From Zanthoxylum bungeanum (taxonomy: Eukaryota > Streptophyta > Magnoliopsida > Sapindales > Rutaceae): a stretch of 64,000 nt of DNA. Below the pieces are notes generated by a model. That model searched no databases. It saw only the letters and a program-made list of their open reading frames with translations, and was not told the origin of the DNA. Within the stretch, counting starts at the first letter, position 1; each line of letters starts with the position of its first letter. Made by a program: the position numbers and the translations under genes. The DNA lies in contig SKCR01029077.1 of NCBI GenBank assembly GCA_019454045.1, positions 1 through 64,000 of the forward strand. The letters run 5' to 3'. Below, in pieces: positions 1 through 8,826 of the stretch.

Positions 1-1
1 T

Positions 2-540
2 TTGAACATTCCACGACATACACATTTGCGTGTGGAGATTTTTAATGAAATAAGGTGTCAGATTTCATTAGAGGCGATGGAGTTTATTTATGATCAGTTA
101 AATGTGTTGATGAAACATCTCACCAACTAGCCGGCATGTGCAACTGCTCGTTCAAAATCATATATGGATTGTCATGTATGCACGATATTGCATATTGTCT
201 TCATTTTTCCATCCTAATTTCGATACAAAGTGTTGACGCACATTGGAGAAGGTTATCAATGTACATACACCAGTTCAATTATGATACAACACAGCCTAAC
301 AGGATATCAAACATTGTTGAATTATTACATGAGATGGATCCATATATGCGAGAGCATATGATAGACAAGTTTCTCGATATGGCAAATCCATCTCAAAGCA
401 CAGTTCGAGTCCCTTTGTACAACACTGAACATAGAGGTCGACCTACAGACAGAGATGAGCAAAGCAAACGTCGCATACCTTCTTTTGGATATTGTAACAT
501 CCCGCCTAAGCCAAGATGCTACAGGCAGGAGACAGACTAA
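2..540 (+). pseudogene. MULE/FAR1-type transposase, C-terminal remnant
   Basis: Seen: frame 2 is open from base 2 to a stop at 128-130 and contains LRVEIFNEIRCQISLEAMEF. After a frame change, 136-540 continues with CNCSFKIIYGLSCMHDIAYC, a C-x-C ... C-x-H spacing like the SWIM zinc finger of MuDR/FAR1-type transposases, and then a charged tail with RGRPTDRDEQSKRRIPS, similar to the basic tail that follows the SWIM motif in that family. The catalytic region would lie left of the window. Known: plant MULE transposases have a DDE core followed by a SWIM zinc finger. Inference: a truncated, frameshifted MULE-derived copy. A decayed domesticated FAR1-like gene is the alternative. No terminal repeat is visible on this side. 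Confidence 0.55.
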
Positions 541-1773
541 TCCTGACTCCATAAGCCTCTGAATTTGATGAAATTTCGGCATGACCATTGCTAAAAGTCA
601 TGCAACCTGGATCAAAGTCCAGCACATCAATACAACCTATAGAGCCCAACACATATCATATCACTAAAATAAATAACTCAAGACACAATACAACTGGGCT
701 CCATGCCCAAAAATACGTATAAATAAAAACTTTTACAATTACACTTATACAACTCAACTTATGTTACGACTATAATCCTAAACATCTTGACTCTCATCCG
801 CCCAAGACCTGGTGACTGGCTGACTGTAACACTGCTATCCGGCTCCTCAAGCTCTGGTGTATGTGGTTGACCGTTTAGGTCACAAACCTGCAAAACTCAA
901 AACACTGTTGGATTGTGAGTCATAAGACTCAGTAAGCAACTATGCTCATTTTTTGAGCGTCAAGCACAAACAAATCCTGAATCATGTATTTATATTATAC
1001 TGAGTTGTCTGTCTGACCAAGTAAAAATATACAAAATCTGGGTTAACTACATATCTCCTTATTTATTTTACATATTCATTACTTACTACTAGTCTTTTCT
1101 ATTTATTTACTTATACATACACCGTAAACTATTCATATCTTAAGATTTATAACATAATTAGCAAATTTTCAAATTATTTACTAAGTCAGGTTTCATTATG
1201 ATATCTTAAAACTTGCTTATTCTTTGCTAATCCAAATTGATTATTCATCATACTTATCTTTCTTTTATTTTATTGAAATATTATCGAATCGAATTTTAAA
1301 GTATTATTTATATTCACATTTTGTTATCAACTACATATACATGTATATAGAATCATGTTAGCATGCATTAGTGTCTAATAATACATTTATTCCATGAAAG
1401 AATACCATACATACAAACATCAGTCATTTATCCATGAATATGTAACCATGCTACTATGCATTAATAACAGCTATATGCATCTCAGATGATCATTAGGATG
1501 TATGATTGATATGTATAATTTATAATTATATTCTATTATAATATGTTATGCTTTTATAAAGTATTTTTCTTGAAAAATGATTCTGAAAACTCTTTTGAAA
1601 ACCTCTTTATAAAACTTGTATTTCTGAAAACATGCTTCGAATCTCTGGTTTTTGGAAACTGTTTCAAAAATCTATTTTCTGAAAACTGTTTACTAAAGTC
1701 TGACTTTTGAAAACTACATACTGATGATCTGGAAAATTGTGTATTGAAAAATCTGAAAACTGAAAACTGCTAT
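541..1773. other. A/T-rich non-coding stretch
   Basis: No gene seen. From about 1560 to 1765 the word TCTGAAAACTG and close variants (TTTTGAAAAC, TTCTGAAAAC) recur at irregular spacing, giving a degenerate simple repeat that leads into the hairpin array at 1774. Confidence 0.5.
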
Positions 1774-1992
1774 GCGTCCAGGACCATAACTCAACTGGAC
1801 GTCTCTCTGCACCCAGGACCATAACTCAACTGGGTGTACTCTATGCTCAGAACCATAACTCAACTGGGCATCTCTGAAACTGGTGGTGCTCTACGTCCAG
1901 GACAACTCAACTGCAACGTAGAGCCCTACACCCAGGACAACAACTCAACTGGGTGTAGTCACGTCCAGGACAACAGCTCAACTGCAACGTAA
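1774..1992. repeat. Tandem array of six hairpin-forming units
   Basis: Six units share a core like CCAGGACCATAACTCAACTG, and each is closed by a different self-complementary stem: CGTCCAG/CTGGACG (1775-1781 with 1795-1801), CACCCAG/CTGGGTG (1810-1816 with 1830-1836), ATGCTCAG/CTGGGCAT (1843-1850 with 1864-1871, one wobble), CTACGT/ACGTAG plus CAG/CTG (1891-1921), CTACACCCAG/CTGGGTGTAG (1926-1935 with 1949-1958, ten perfect pairs), and ACGT/ACGT at 1961-1990. Stem sequence changes between units while pairing is kept. No coding frame explains it. Confidence 0.8.
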
Positions 1993-3334
1993 CCACCACT
2001 AGAACTGGGGGAGCGAATCAATGCTACCGCCCAAGCTCTATACTAGGGACCAGGTACACGATCCTAAGCCGCCATCCTGGCCCTACATGTGCACATGTCC
2101 TCTGTATCCGTCAATTCCAACTGTAATAGTTACATATCGGGGTGAGGTTTTACCTCATGCCCCGAAAAACATAAAATCATATTCTGTATCTCAAAATTGT
2201 AAAAATATTTTTCTGAAATACATTTCTTTCAAAACGTCTGACACTTTTCCTTTAAAACACTTTTAAATTCCAAAACATTTTTAACTTCTTTATGAATTTC
2301 TGAAAATCATAAAACACATATATACGAACTTATTCCTTATGTTTTCACTTATCCTAATCATATGCTTATCCATATTAACATATGGGTACATGCATATGTT
2401 CGTGAATTCCTTCAACTAAATGATATATGTATTCTTATTCTTATATGTTTCTTTTCATACATGCACAAGTTTACTTACAAAATAAGTTGCCACAATACTA
2501 TAAACATATGAAATCTAATGTGCCACATAACATCATATATTCATGATCAAATTATTAAGTTTTATATATAATAGCATTCATCAGTAGTTTACTTATATCA
2601 TTACTCATATATACACTTTTACTTCATCAAAGCATAATTTACATTCATGACTAATATTATCAATAGCTTATAAAACAATCCAATAAGTAATCTATACTCA
2701 TACATAAGCACTCAACTAACATAAACAAACACATGTCTTTACATATGCATTCAATTTATTCATTCATTTACTTACCCAGTAATCATTTATAGTCATACAA
2801 TACATCTTCTACAACAATGGGTTGATTTAAATATTTCACAAACTTATCAATTATACAAATTATTCTTATTTTTATACATTAGTAAAGTTTAATTTCTCAT
2901 CTTCTGCTTTTCCATCATTACAAATACTCAAATTACATGATATTATACGTGCTTAATACCTTACTTTTCAATACAATCTAAGCTTACAGTTTCACCTTTC
3001 AACATTCAGCCATGACTACACACTCACCCCTTTAATTTTTTTTTTCCAAATATTCAAGACACTACTTGCACATAACAGTCATCATAAAACTAATTTCACT
3101 TTAGATATTAATTCATACTTCATTATTATCACATGACACCTAACTCATGCGAATACTTTATTAATCAAAAGAAACATTTACCGCTTACCTCTAAACTACA
3201 TTAAATCATGCCTATAGGAGATGGATCCATATACCAAATCATGATTTCCAATCAAATATCAACATAAACACTTCAATTACTATGCTCCTACTAACAAATC
3301 ATCAGAACACACAAATTCCTCTCAATATAATTAC

Positions 3335-3335
<1 letters not shown>
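1993..3335. other. A/T-rich non-coding stretch
   Basis: No gene, terminal repeat or tandem structure recognised. Base composition is A/T-rich throughout. Confidence 0.5.

Positions 3336-3386
<51 letters not shown>
3336..3386. repeat. (TA)n microsatellite
   Basis: An uninterrupted run of TA dinucleotides of about 50 bases. The small open frame across it is an artefact of the repeat. Confidence 0.9.
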
Positions 3387-3388
<2 letters not shown>

Positions 3389-3608
3389 ACTTACACCAAA
3401 TTCTCAATTCCTAATTCCAAATTAACACCAATTCACTGCCCCTATTACTCTCTGTCTTCGCTTTTATTTACTTCACAACCACCCGTACTATTAATCCAAT
3501 CAATGTTTAAAAATACGGGGCGGCGCCTCGAGGCAGCCGGCCATTGAGGCGCGAGGCGGACCTCCTCGAGGCGGTGAGGCGGGCGCCTCGATCCGAAAAT
3601 CGGAAAAA

Positions 3609-3728
3609 TAATCCAAAATACATTCATTTCTTCATAATTCATAGTATGTTCAAAAAACTATTGATAAGTAATCCAAAATACATTACTTTCTTCATAATTC
3701 ATAGTATGTTCAAAAAATTATTGATAAC
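3609..3728. repeat. 60-bp direct duplication inside the hAT element
   Basis: Two adjacent copies of a unit starting AATCCAAAATACATT, at 3609-3668 and 3669-3728, differ at only a few positions. It lies just downstream (minus strand) of the stop codon of the coding remnant. Confidence 0.8.
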
Positions 3729-4043
3729 TAATCCCTAAATAAGCTATCATTAGTGTCTAGCGGCATGAAGCTTGGGTCAAAATCTATGTCATCATCAGAT
3801 GGGTCATCATCCAAAGAACCTCCTTCACTTGTATTGTCTTCATCCACTAATTGTGGAGCTTTCCCTTTCCCTAACAAATAACATAAAGTCGTATTATTTT
3901 TTAATTTGATTATATAAATTGCATTATTTGTACAAGATTAACTTACTTTGGTCTCTGCTCCTTTTTGGTGCAGGTGCTCTACTGCCACTCAGTTGTTCAA
4001 TGGAACGACAACGTTTTGAAAGCCCAAAACGTCGTCGTTTCAT
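3728..4043 (-). pseudogene. Two-exon coding remnant in the hAT element
   Basis: Seen on the minus strand: an ATG at 4043 opens a basic stretch beginning MKRRRFGLSKRCRSIEQLSG. It runs to a donor AAA|GTAAGT (exon end 3947). A pyrimidine-rich acceptor TTGTTAG leads into exon 2 at 3870. The 97 + 143 nt join in frame to a stop at 3728-3730 (79 residues). Exon 2 is acidic (SLDDDPSDDDIDFDPSF). Inference: the 3' end of a hAT-family source gene kept in a deletion derivative, since an acidic C-terminus is common there. I do not recognise a catalytic or dimerisation domain in it. The intact splice frame is the notable point. Confidence 0.55.
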
Positions 4044-4515
4044 TTTAGAAAATTAAAAAAAAAAAAAAAAAAACCTTGGCTGGTGAGGCGGCCGCCTCAA
4101 CCGTTTTTTTAAACACTGAATCCAATTTCAGATTTCATACGCATAGAACTAGACAATTTCCCCAATTTCTATTCTAGAGTTCTGTCAGTTCTTCTTCTTC
4201 AATCAAATTCATTTCTTTCATTTACAAAATTAAAATCATTACTAAATGCGTCTGAATGAGACTTTGGAGGCAACATAGATTAGATTTTATGTTTTTATAT
4301 TTTTAAGTGTAACTTTTTATATTGTTATTTGTACTATTTTTAAATAATATTTTTCTAATATACATGAGAACATTTTTATAATACATAAGTAGTGTTAATA
4401 AATTAAAAAATATTAATACTACTTATGTATTAAAATAATATAATTTAACCAAATAAAATTAAATTATAAAATATTTTTTTTTCATAAATTTTTTAAAAGA
4501 AGAACACAAAAAAAG

Positions 4516-5055
4516 ATCAACGAATCGAATTTGTATCGAATCCTAAAAGAATCGAATAAAAATGTAATGGATTCGTATTCGATTCGTTAATAAACAAATC
4601 CTAATATCAGGATTCGTATTCGATTCGTTTATTAAACGAATCGAATACGAATATTTGTTTATTCGTTTAGTCAATGATATTATTTAATAAAATAATTTAT
4701 CACACTTGATTTACATTAATTATTCAAAAATATATACATATGAAATATGTAATTAATATATTTACTAAAAATATATCACCAAATATCGAAAATATTACTT
4801 TTTCTATGATAATTAGCTATAATTTCTCGAATTTTAATTGAAAATTAACAAGAACTAGTAAATAAAAATAATAAAACGAATCCTAAACGAATAAACGAAT
4901 CAATGAGCTTAAATTCGTATTCGATTCGTTAATAAACGAATCGAATCGAATTGACCCACTTATTAAACGAATCTATTTTTTCAAACTCGTATTCGCTTTA
5001 AAGCGAATCGAATAGAACGAATAAATGAATTTTGACCCAAATTGCCACCCTTAAT
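4516..5055. mobile_element. Probable non-autonomous element of GATTCG/CGAATC words
   Basis: About 540 bp in which the self-complementary words ATTCGTATTCGATTCG and CGAATCGAAT recur on both strands, for example around 4575-4665 and 4895-5020. The right end reads TTGACCCAAATTGCCACCC, that is GGGTGGCAATTTGGG on the other strand, like the terminal sequences of plant non-autonomous hAT-type repeats. I could not define a matching left end or target duplication, so the class is an inference. Confidence 0.4.
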
Positions 5056-5057
5056 AT

Positions 5058-5360
5058 TTTATATATATATATATATATATATCAATAAAAAAAATTGGAT
5101 ATATATGGTTTATTTGAAAATGAAATTTTGGTCAAAAGAATAGGGCAAATAAAGAATTATAGGGGAGACAAAAAAGTCAAATGTGAAAGAGGAAGAGAGA
5201 AGATAACCCTCATCTTCCTCCCTCCTCCTGCCACATTTGACTTTTTTGTCTCCCCTACAATTCCTTATTTGTCTTCTTCCTTTCACCAAAATTTCATTTT
5301 CAAATAAAACATATATATCCAATTTTATTTATTTATTGATATATATATATATATATTGAT
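5058..5360. mobile_element. Foldback MITE, near-complete palindrome
   Basis: Two arms of about 145 bp meet near 5208. Left arm, 5060-5205: TATCAATAAA, then ATTGGATATATATG, then GTTTATTTGAAAATG and GGGGAGACAAAAAAGTC. The right arm repeats all of this in reverse complement. Outer ends are (TA)n tracts. The two opposite-strand ORFs at 5095-5307 and 5110-5322 are mirror images created by the palindrome, not genes. A transcript would fold into a long duplex, a potential small-RNA source. Confidence 0.85.
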
Positions 5361-5385
5361 AAGTTTTTTTGAAGAAAAAAAAAAT

Positions 5386-5405
5386 GAGAAGGGAACGCCC
5401 TTCTC
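5386..5405. repeat. Perfect 8-bp hairpin
   Basis: GAGAAGGG (5386-5393) pairs with CCCTTCTC (5398-5405) around an AACG loop, followed by a T-run on the plus strand. It is terminator-like in shape, but in this plant context it is most simply part of the foldback structure. Confidence 0.6.
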
Positions 5406-5519
5406 TTTTTTTTTGTGTTCTTTTAAAAAATTTATCAAAAAATTTATTTTATAAATTTATTTTATTTAGTTAAATTATATTATTTTAATACATAAGTAGT
5501 ATTAAAAAAGATTTAAAAA

Positions 5520-5755
5520 AAAAAATAGATATAGATACTGATTTACGAAATTAAATAAGACAAACAATTTTTAATAAATAAAATATAAATTAGAATCAGA
5601 ATCAACACAAATTTTAATAAAATATTTAAAAAAAACTAAAAATAGATATGGATACTGATTTACGAAATTAAATAAGACAAATATTTTTTAATAAAAAAAT
5701 ATAAAATCAAAATCAGAATCCACACAACTTTTAATAAAATATTTAAAAAAAAAAA
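5520..5755. repeat. Two tandem copies of a ~116-bp A/T-rich unit
   Basis: Both copies contain GATACTGATTTACGAAATTA, then AATAAGACAAA, AGAATC and ACACAA, then TTTTAATAAAATATTTAAAA. The units start near 5526 and 5642. Confidence 0.75.
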
Positions 5756-5814
5756 AAAAAGTTATGAAACCCATTTTTTTTCGAAATTAAAAAAAAAAAT
5801 ATTAAGAAAGGGAG

Positions 5815-5903
5815 ACAGGGGAACGATCCTCCCTTGGGGAACAATATGATCGTTCCCCAAAGGGGACGATCCAAGGGGGAACGATATGGTCATTCCCCCT
5901 TTC
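5815..5903. repeat. GC-rich hairpin island inside A/T-rich DNA
   Basis: TTGGGGAAC (5834-5842) pairs perfectly with GTTCCCCAA (5852-5860). GGGGGAA (5875-5881) pairs with TTCCCCC (5893-5899). The word GGGGAACGAT recurs in variant form. It has the look of the tip of a foldback element and contrasts sharply with the surrounding poly(A)/(T). Confidence 0.6.
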
Positions 5904-6284
5904 TTTTTTTTTTAATTCAATTATTAGTATATACAAAATTTATTTTATTTTATAATTTAAATTTATTTGGTTAAATTATATTATTTTAATAAATAAGTAG
6001 TATTAATGAAATTAAAAATGAATCAATAAAAAAATAAATAGATACAAATTTGTAATATTTATTAACAAAAATAAAAAAATTATAAAAATTATAAAATAAA
6101 AAATAATTATTAAAAAAATAATTAGTATATAATTATTTTAAAATTAATATATTTAAATATATAAATTTTGTAATATATAATAATTGAAGAAGTTAAAATT
6201 GATTATGAGGGGCAATTTAATAAGTTGAGAAAGAGGGGACTGTGTCCGGCGTGATGGGATGATCGATTTTCTACTTTTATTAGG
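5904..6284. other. A/T-rich stretch with foldback-family sequence
   Basis: Positions 5930-6130 match the right arm of the foldback at 47820-48040 (AAGTAGTATTAATGAAATTA, then AAAAATGAATCA, then TTATTAA...AAATAA). No gene. Confidence 0.5.
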
Positions 6285-7060
6285 GGGTTTTTGACCTGCC
6301 ATGCAAGCGCACCTGTCATGGTAAAGGTCGCAGTAACAACCACAACACAAAACATTACAAAAAATTTCAATATTACTACCATAAGAAAACCATTATCTCC
6401 ACCAACAAACGACGCCGTTGCAGACAATCGCTCGTATTAAATTCAGCATCAGCAGGTCCGGATCTTCCGTCGATCTATCGTCAGACTGAATATGAAACGA
6501 TTCAAAAACAGCACGACATAAACAAAACAAAACAAAAAACAGCGTAAAAAATCAATCAATCATCGAATGGCCTCAATCTTAGAAACCAAATTCAGATCCA
6601 TGAACACATAAGAATTTAAGCTAATATAAGCTGGATTATAACTAAAGCAAACTGAAATTAACAGAACAGGAGATCTCATAACGGATCTTAAAAAATAACC
6701 TCCACACATCGAATCAGAACCATCCGATCTACGTTTCATGGCCAATGGAACTCGTCGATCCAACGAAAGTACGAAGGACGAGATCGAAGCTTTGACATGT
6801 TAAGCAACAAGCCATGCTCAAACGATAGAACGTTTCACGATCTATTCGAAATTGAAGAGAGCAAATGAGTAATGACACGCGCCTAAATACACACCCAATT
6901 ATCAATATTTCAACAAATACTCAAATCACCCATCCAAGACACAACATCTTAGAGATGTATATATGTTTTAGATGGGTGATTGGAGTGTATGTTTAAGCAT
7001 TCTTCTTACTAGAACCGGCTGCCAAGTACTAACACCTACTCTGGCTGCGGTTGTTTTTAT
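6285..7060 (-). other. Gene-like unit, copy 1 (5' region with UTR intron), product unknown
   Basis: Read on the minus strand: a TATA box (7084-7093), a leader, a possible donor at 6838 (GATC|GTGAAAC), an intron of about 350 nt, an acceptor TTTCATATTCAG, and exon 2 starting at 6485. A paralogue with the same order lies at 45126-45900. The best-conserved block (about 6290-6358) can be read as MFCVVVVTATFTMTGALAWQ on the minus strand; copy 2 has the same with T-to-I and T-to-A changes. I do not recognise the protein, and the open frame is not clearly preserved between copies. It may be a decayed duplicate or a non-coding RNA gene. The 5'-UTR-intron layout is typical of constitutively expressed plant genes. 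Confidence 0.45.
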
Positions 7061-7083
7061 AAAGGAAGAGAGAGCGATGCCGA

Positions 7084-7093
7084 ATTATATAAT
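7084..7093 (-). promoter_or_regulatory. TATA box of gene-like unit copy 1
   Basis: The minus strand reads TAGGGTTCTATTATATAATTC. The paralogue has AGGGTATCTATTATAAG at the same place, and the upstream block TCTAACGG(C/T)TGTTATG...GAGGAGTTA(C/T)GAAATGGACG is also conserved. The AACCCTAG beside it resembles the telo-box of plant housekeeping promoters. Confidence 0.55.
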
Positions 7094-7200
7094 AGAACCC
7101 TAGTGATCTAACGGCTGTTATGATCTGAGGAGTTACGAAATGGACGCTTGGATTTGAGCGATATTATTGAGGGCTGTAATTGATAAGGTATGGTATGGAC

Positions 7201-7499
7201 GGCTATTCTGAAGAAGGATCTCGATATTGGATTTTTTTTTTTTAATTGCCGCCACGTGTTTTACAAGGTTCGGTAACCGTCAATTCCAATAAACATAATA
7301 ATCAATGGTCAATTTTAATCTTTAATAACAAGATCTCCGAGTAAATCGATTTTAAGCGATTACGAATCTAATTTTGAAAAAAATGATTGTCAATATTTTT
7401 GGAATTAAAATCTATCCAATTAAATAAAATATTTTATTTATTAATTTCTAATTGATTTTAGTTTGATTATAAGGAGGGTGTATTTAATTGAGATTTTAA
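7201..7499. other. A/T-rich flank with an extra Harbinger-like end
   Basis: No gene. At 7473 there is a first copy of the Harbinger terminal sequence (TAA|GGAGGGTGTATTTAATTG), 27 bp before the end used for the element at 7500. Confidence 0.6.
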
Positions 7500-7975
7500 G
7501 GAGGGTGTATTCAATTGAGATTTTAAAAGACTATTTATCGATAAATAAGTCCAATAAATTTTAAAAGACATTTAAAGAATGTAATGACTTCTAAGATTTT
7601 ATGAAAATTTTTTTAATAAGAATTTTTTACTTATAAGATTTTAAAAGATTTATATCATAAGAATTTATAAGATTGAAATGACTACATATATATATATATA
7701 TATATATTTTTAAAATAAATATTATATGGAATGGAACCATAAATAAAAAAAGCTAATGAAAGTCAATTGATTCAAGCTGTGAACATTTGCATCAACAATA
7801 ACAGAAAATGGAATCATATGAAATAGAACCATAAATAAAAACGAATATTCAAAATCATAAATTAATGAAAAAGATAACAAAGAAATGATAATTTTAAAGA
7901 AAAGCAAAAGCCAATATAATTTTCATGGTCATTTAATAGCCAATTTGATGTAGCTTCATGTCCTCCTAAGTAGCA

Positions 7976-8051
7976 TTTCTCCACATATCTAAAGCCATGC
8001 TAGCCCTCCATGCATTAGCATCTTCTCATTGCTGCTCTTGGGTTTGCACAA
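7976..8051 (-). pseudogene. Harbinger transposase, displaced C-terminal end
   Basis: The minus strand reads QTQEQQ, a TGA stop, then EDANAWRASMALDMWRNAT and a stop at 7976-7978. This is the usual tail of plant Harbinger transposases (DANAWR...MW). It continues the coding sequence that breaks off at 25126; the LTR element at 8052-25120 was inserted between them, with CACAA duplicated at 8047-8051 and 25121-25125. Confidence 0.75.
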
Positions 8052-8695
8052 TGTATGGGCCAATGGCAAAACCGTTTTTTACTTCGAACTCAACACCAGG
8101 TGAGGCCCAAAGTGATAACTCATCCCATTAAACTCTAAACCATTTACAAAAACAAAATGACAAACCACTTTAATTATTCACCAACTGTTTCTCTCTTTTC
8201 CCCAACAAATAATATATTTCCACATATAAATTATCCTTCCACCGAAAGCAGAAATAATAAGCATGTGAGGGGCCCCATTGCCAGAAATCACAGCACATTG
8301 TGGGTCTCATATACAGCTCATCTGACAGCTACAATGATGATTTCTTCAATCTATAAAAGGATATGTAACTCAACATACAGGGCATGAGAGCTTGACCTCT
8401 CTCAGACAAGCTTCTGCTCTTTAACACAAGCCCTCTGAGCTCTACATTCCTTTAAACACTTGTCACCGCCCTCACGGCCACCCAAAGAGTTCAAGGTAAC
8501 AACAAACCTTGTTTTCACATTTTACTCATTTACAGCTCATTTCATACTACTGACTTGAGCGTCGGAGTGCCCCCGGCACCCACCACACCGGTGGACAGTT
8601 TACTCACGCTCACTCTACCTTTGTTTTGCAGGATCGCTAGTGCCCCCAACCTACAAATTTTGATTGTGGACCTCGGCCGAAATCCAACATCCACA
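8052..8695 (+). repeat. 5' LTR of the non-autonomous element
   Basis: 644 bp, TG...CA ends. It contains CTATAAAAGG (about 8351-8360), a plausible TATA box, followed by CAGGGCATGAGAGCTTGACC. It ends GATTGTGGACCTCGGCCGAA...CATCCACA, close to the LTR end seen at 63926-63960 on the minus strand. Confidence 0.85.
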
Positions 8696-8717
8696 ATTTG
8701 GCGCCCACCGTGGGGGC
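8696..8717 (+). promoter_or_regulatory. Primer binding site
   Basis: ATTTGGCGCCCACCGTGGGG directly follows the 5' LTR. The TGGCGCC start fits tRNA 3' ends used by Tat-lineage gypsy elements; the exact tRNA is not certain. The identical string is found on the minus strand at 63906-63925. Confidence 0.7.
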
Positions 8718-8778
8718 CTTAGCGATTCATAGCAAGCAAAGACCCTTTAGTCTACAATCTTTACAAACATAACTTTCC

Positions 8779-8826
8779 ATGGCTTCGAGCAATAAACAGA
8801 CATCAGACCATGTGGTGGCACAATAA
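8779..8826 (+). pseudogene. Remnant of the gag start
   Basis: ATG at 8779 reads MASSNKQTSDHVVAQ and then a TAA stop. The gypsy gag at 63840 (minus) starts MASSDEQTPDPMVAQ. The match continues weakly after the stop. It shows this pol-less element descends from a coding gypsy relative. Confidence 0.7.

Larger units (their letters stand above)
3501..4118. mobile_element. Non-autonomous hAT-type element with 8-bp TSD
   Basis: Seen: perfect 8-bp direct repeats AATCCAAT flank the element (3493-3500 and 4119-4126). Its ends are inverted: CAATGTTTAAAAA at the left and, read inward from the right, CAGTGTTTAAAAA. Both subterminal zones are GC islands built of GAGGCG/CGCCTC words (3518-3595 and 4084-4100). 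Known: hAT elements make 8-bp duplications, often start CAGTG or similar, and carry clustered subterminal transposase-binding words. The 618-bp body contains a two-exon coding remnant on the minus strand and an internal 60-bp duplication. The TSD is still perfect, so insertion is relatively recent compared with its surroundings. Confidence 0.85.
4412..5507. repeat. Long inverted repeat (outer foldback), interrupted
   Basis: The left arm (about 4412-4515) and right arm (about 5400-5507) are inverted copies: both read inward as TACTACTTATGTATTAAAAT, then TATAATTTAAC, then TTTTAAAAGAAGAACAC or a close variant. Between the arms sit the GATTCG-word element (4516-5055) and a second palindrome (5058-5360). 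The left arm also starts with its own hairpin at 4380-4431, with 21-bp arms and one mismatch (AATACATAAGTAGT ...). Related sequence recurs at 5930-6010 and 47820-47890, so this is a dispersed family. Confidence 0.7.

Noticed and set aside
5095..5322. Two opposite-strand ORFs with nearly the same protein (MDIY.LFENEILVK)
   Set aside because: They are mirror images produced by the palindrome, not a gene pair.
5386..5405. Hairpin plus T-run as an intrinsic terminator
   Set aside because: Rho-independent terminators are bacterial; here it belongs to a foldback region of a plant genome.
6203..6427. 74-residue hydrophobic ORF as a membrane protein gene
   Set aside because: The frame is not maintained in the paralogue at 45126-45430 outside a ~20-residue block; reported only as part of a gene-like unit.
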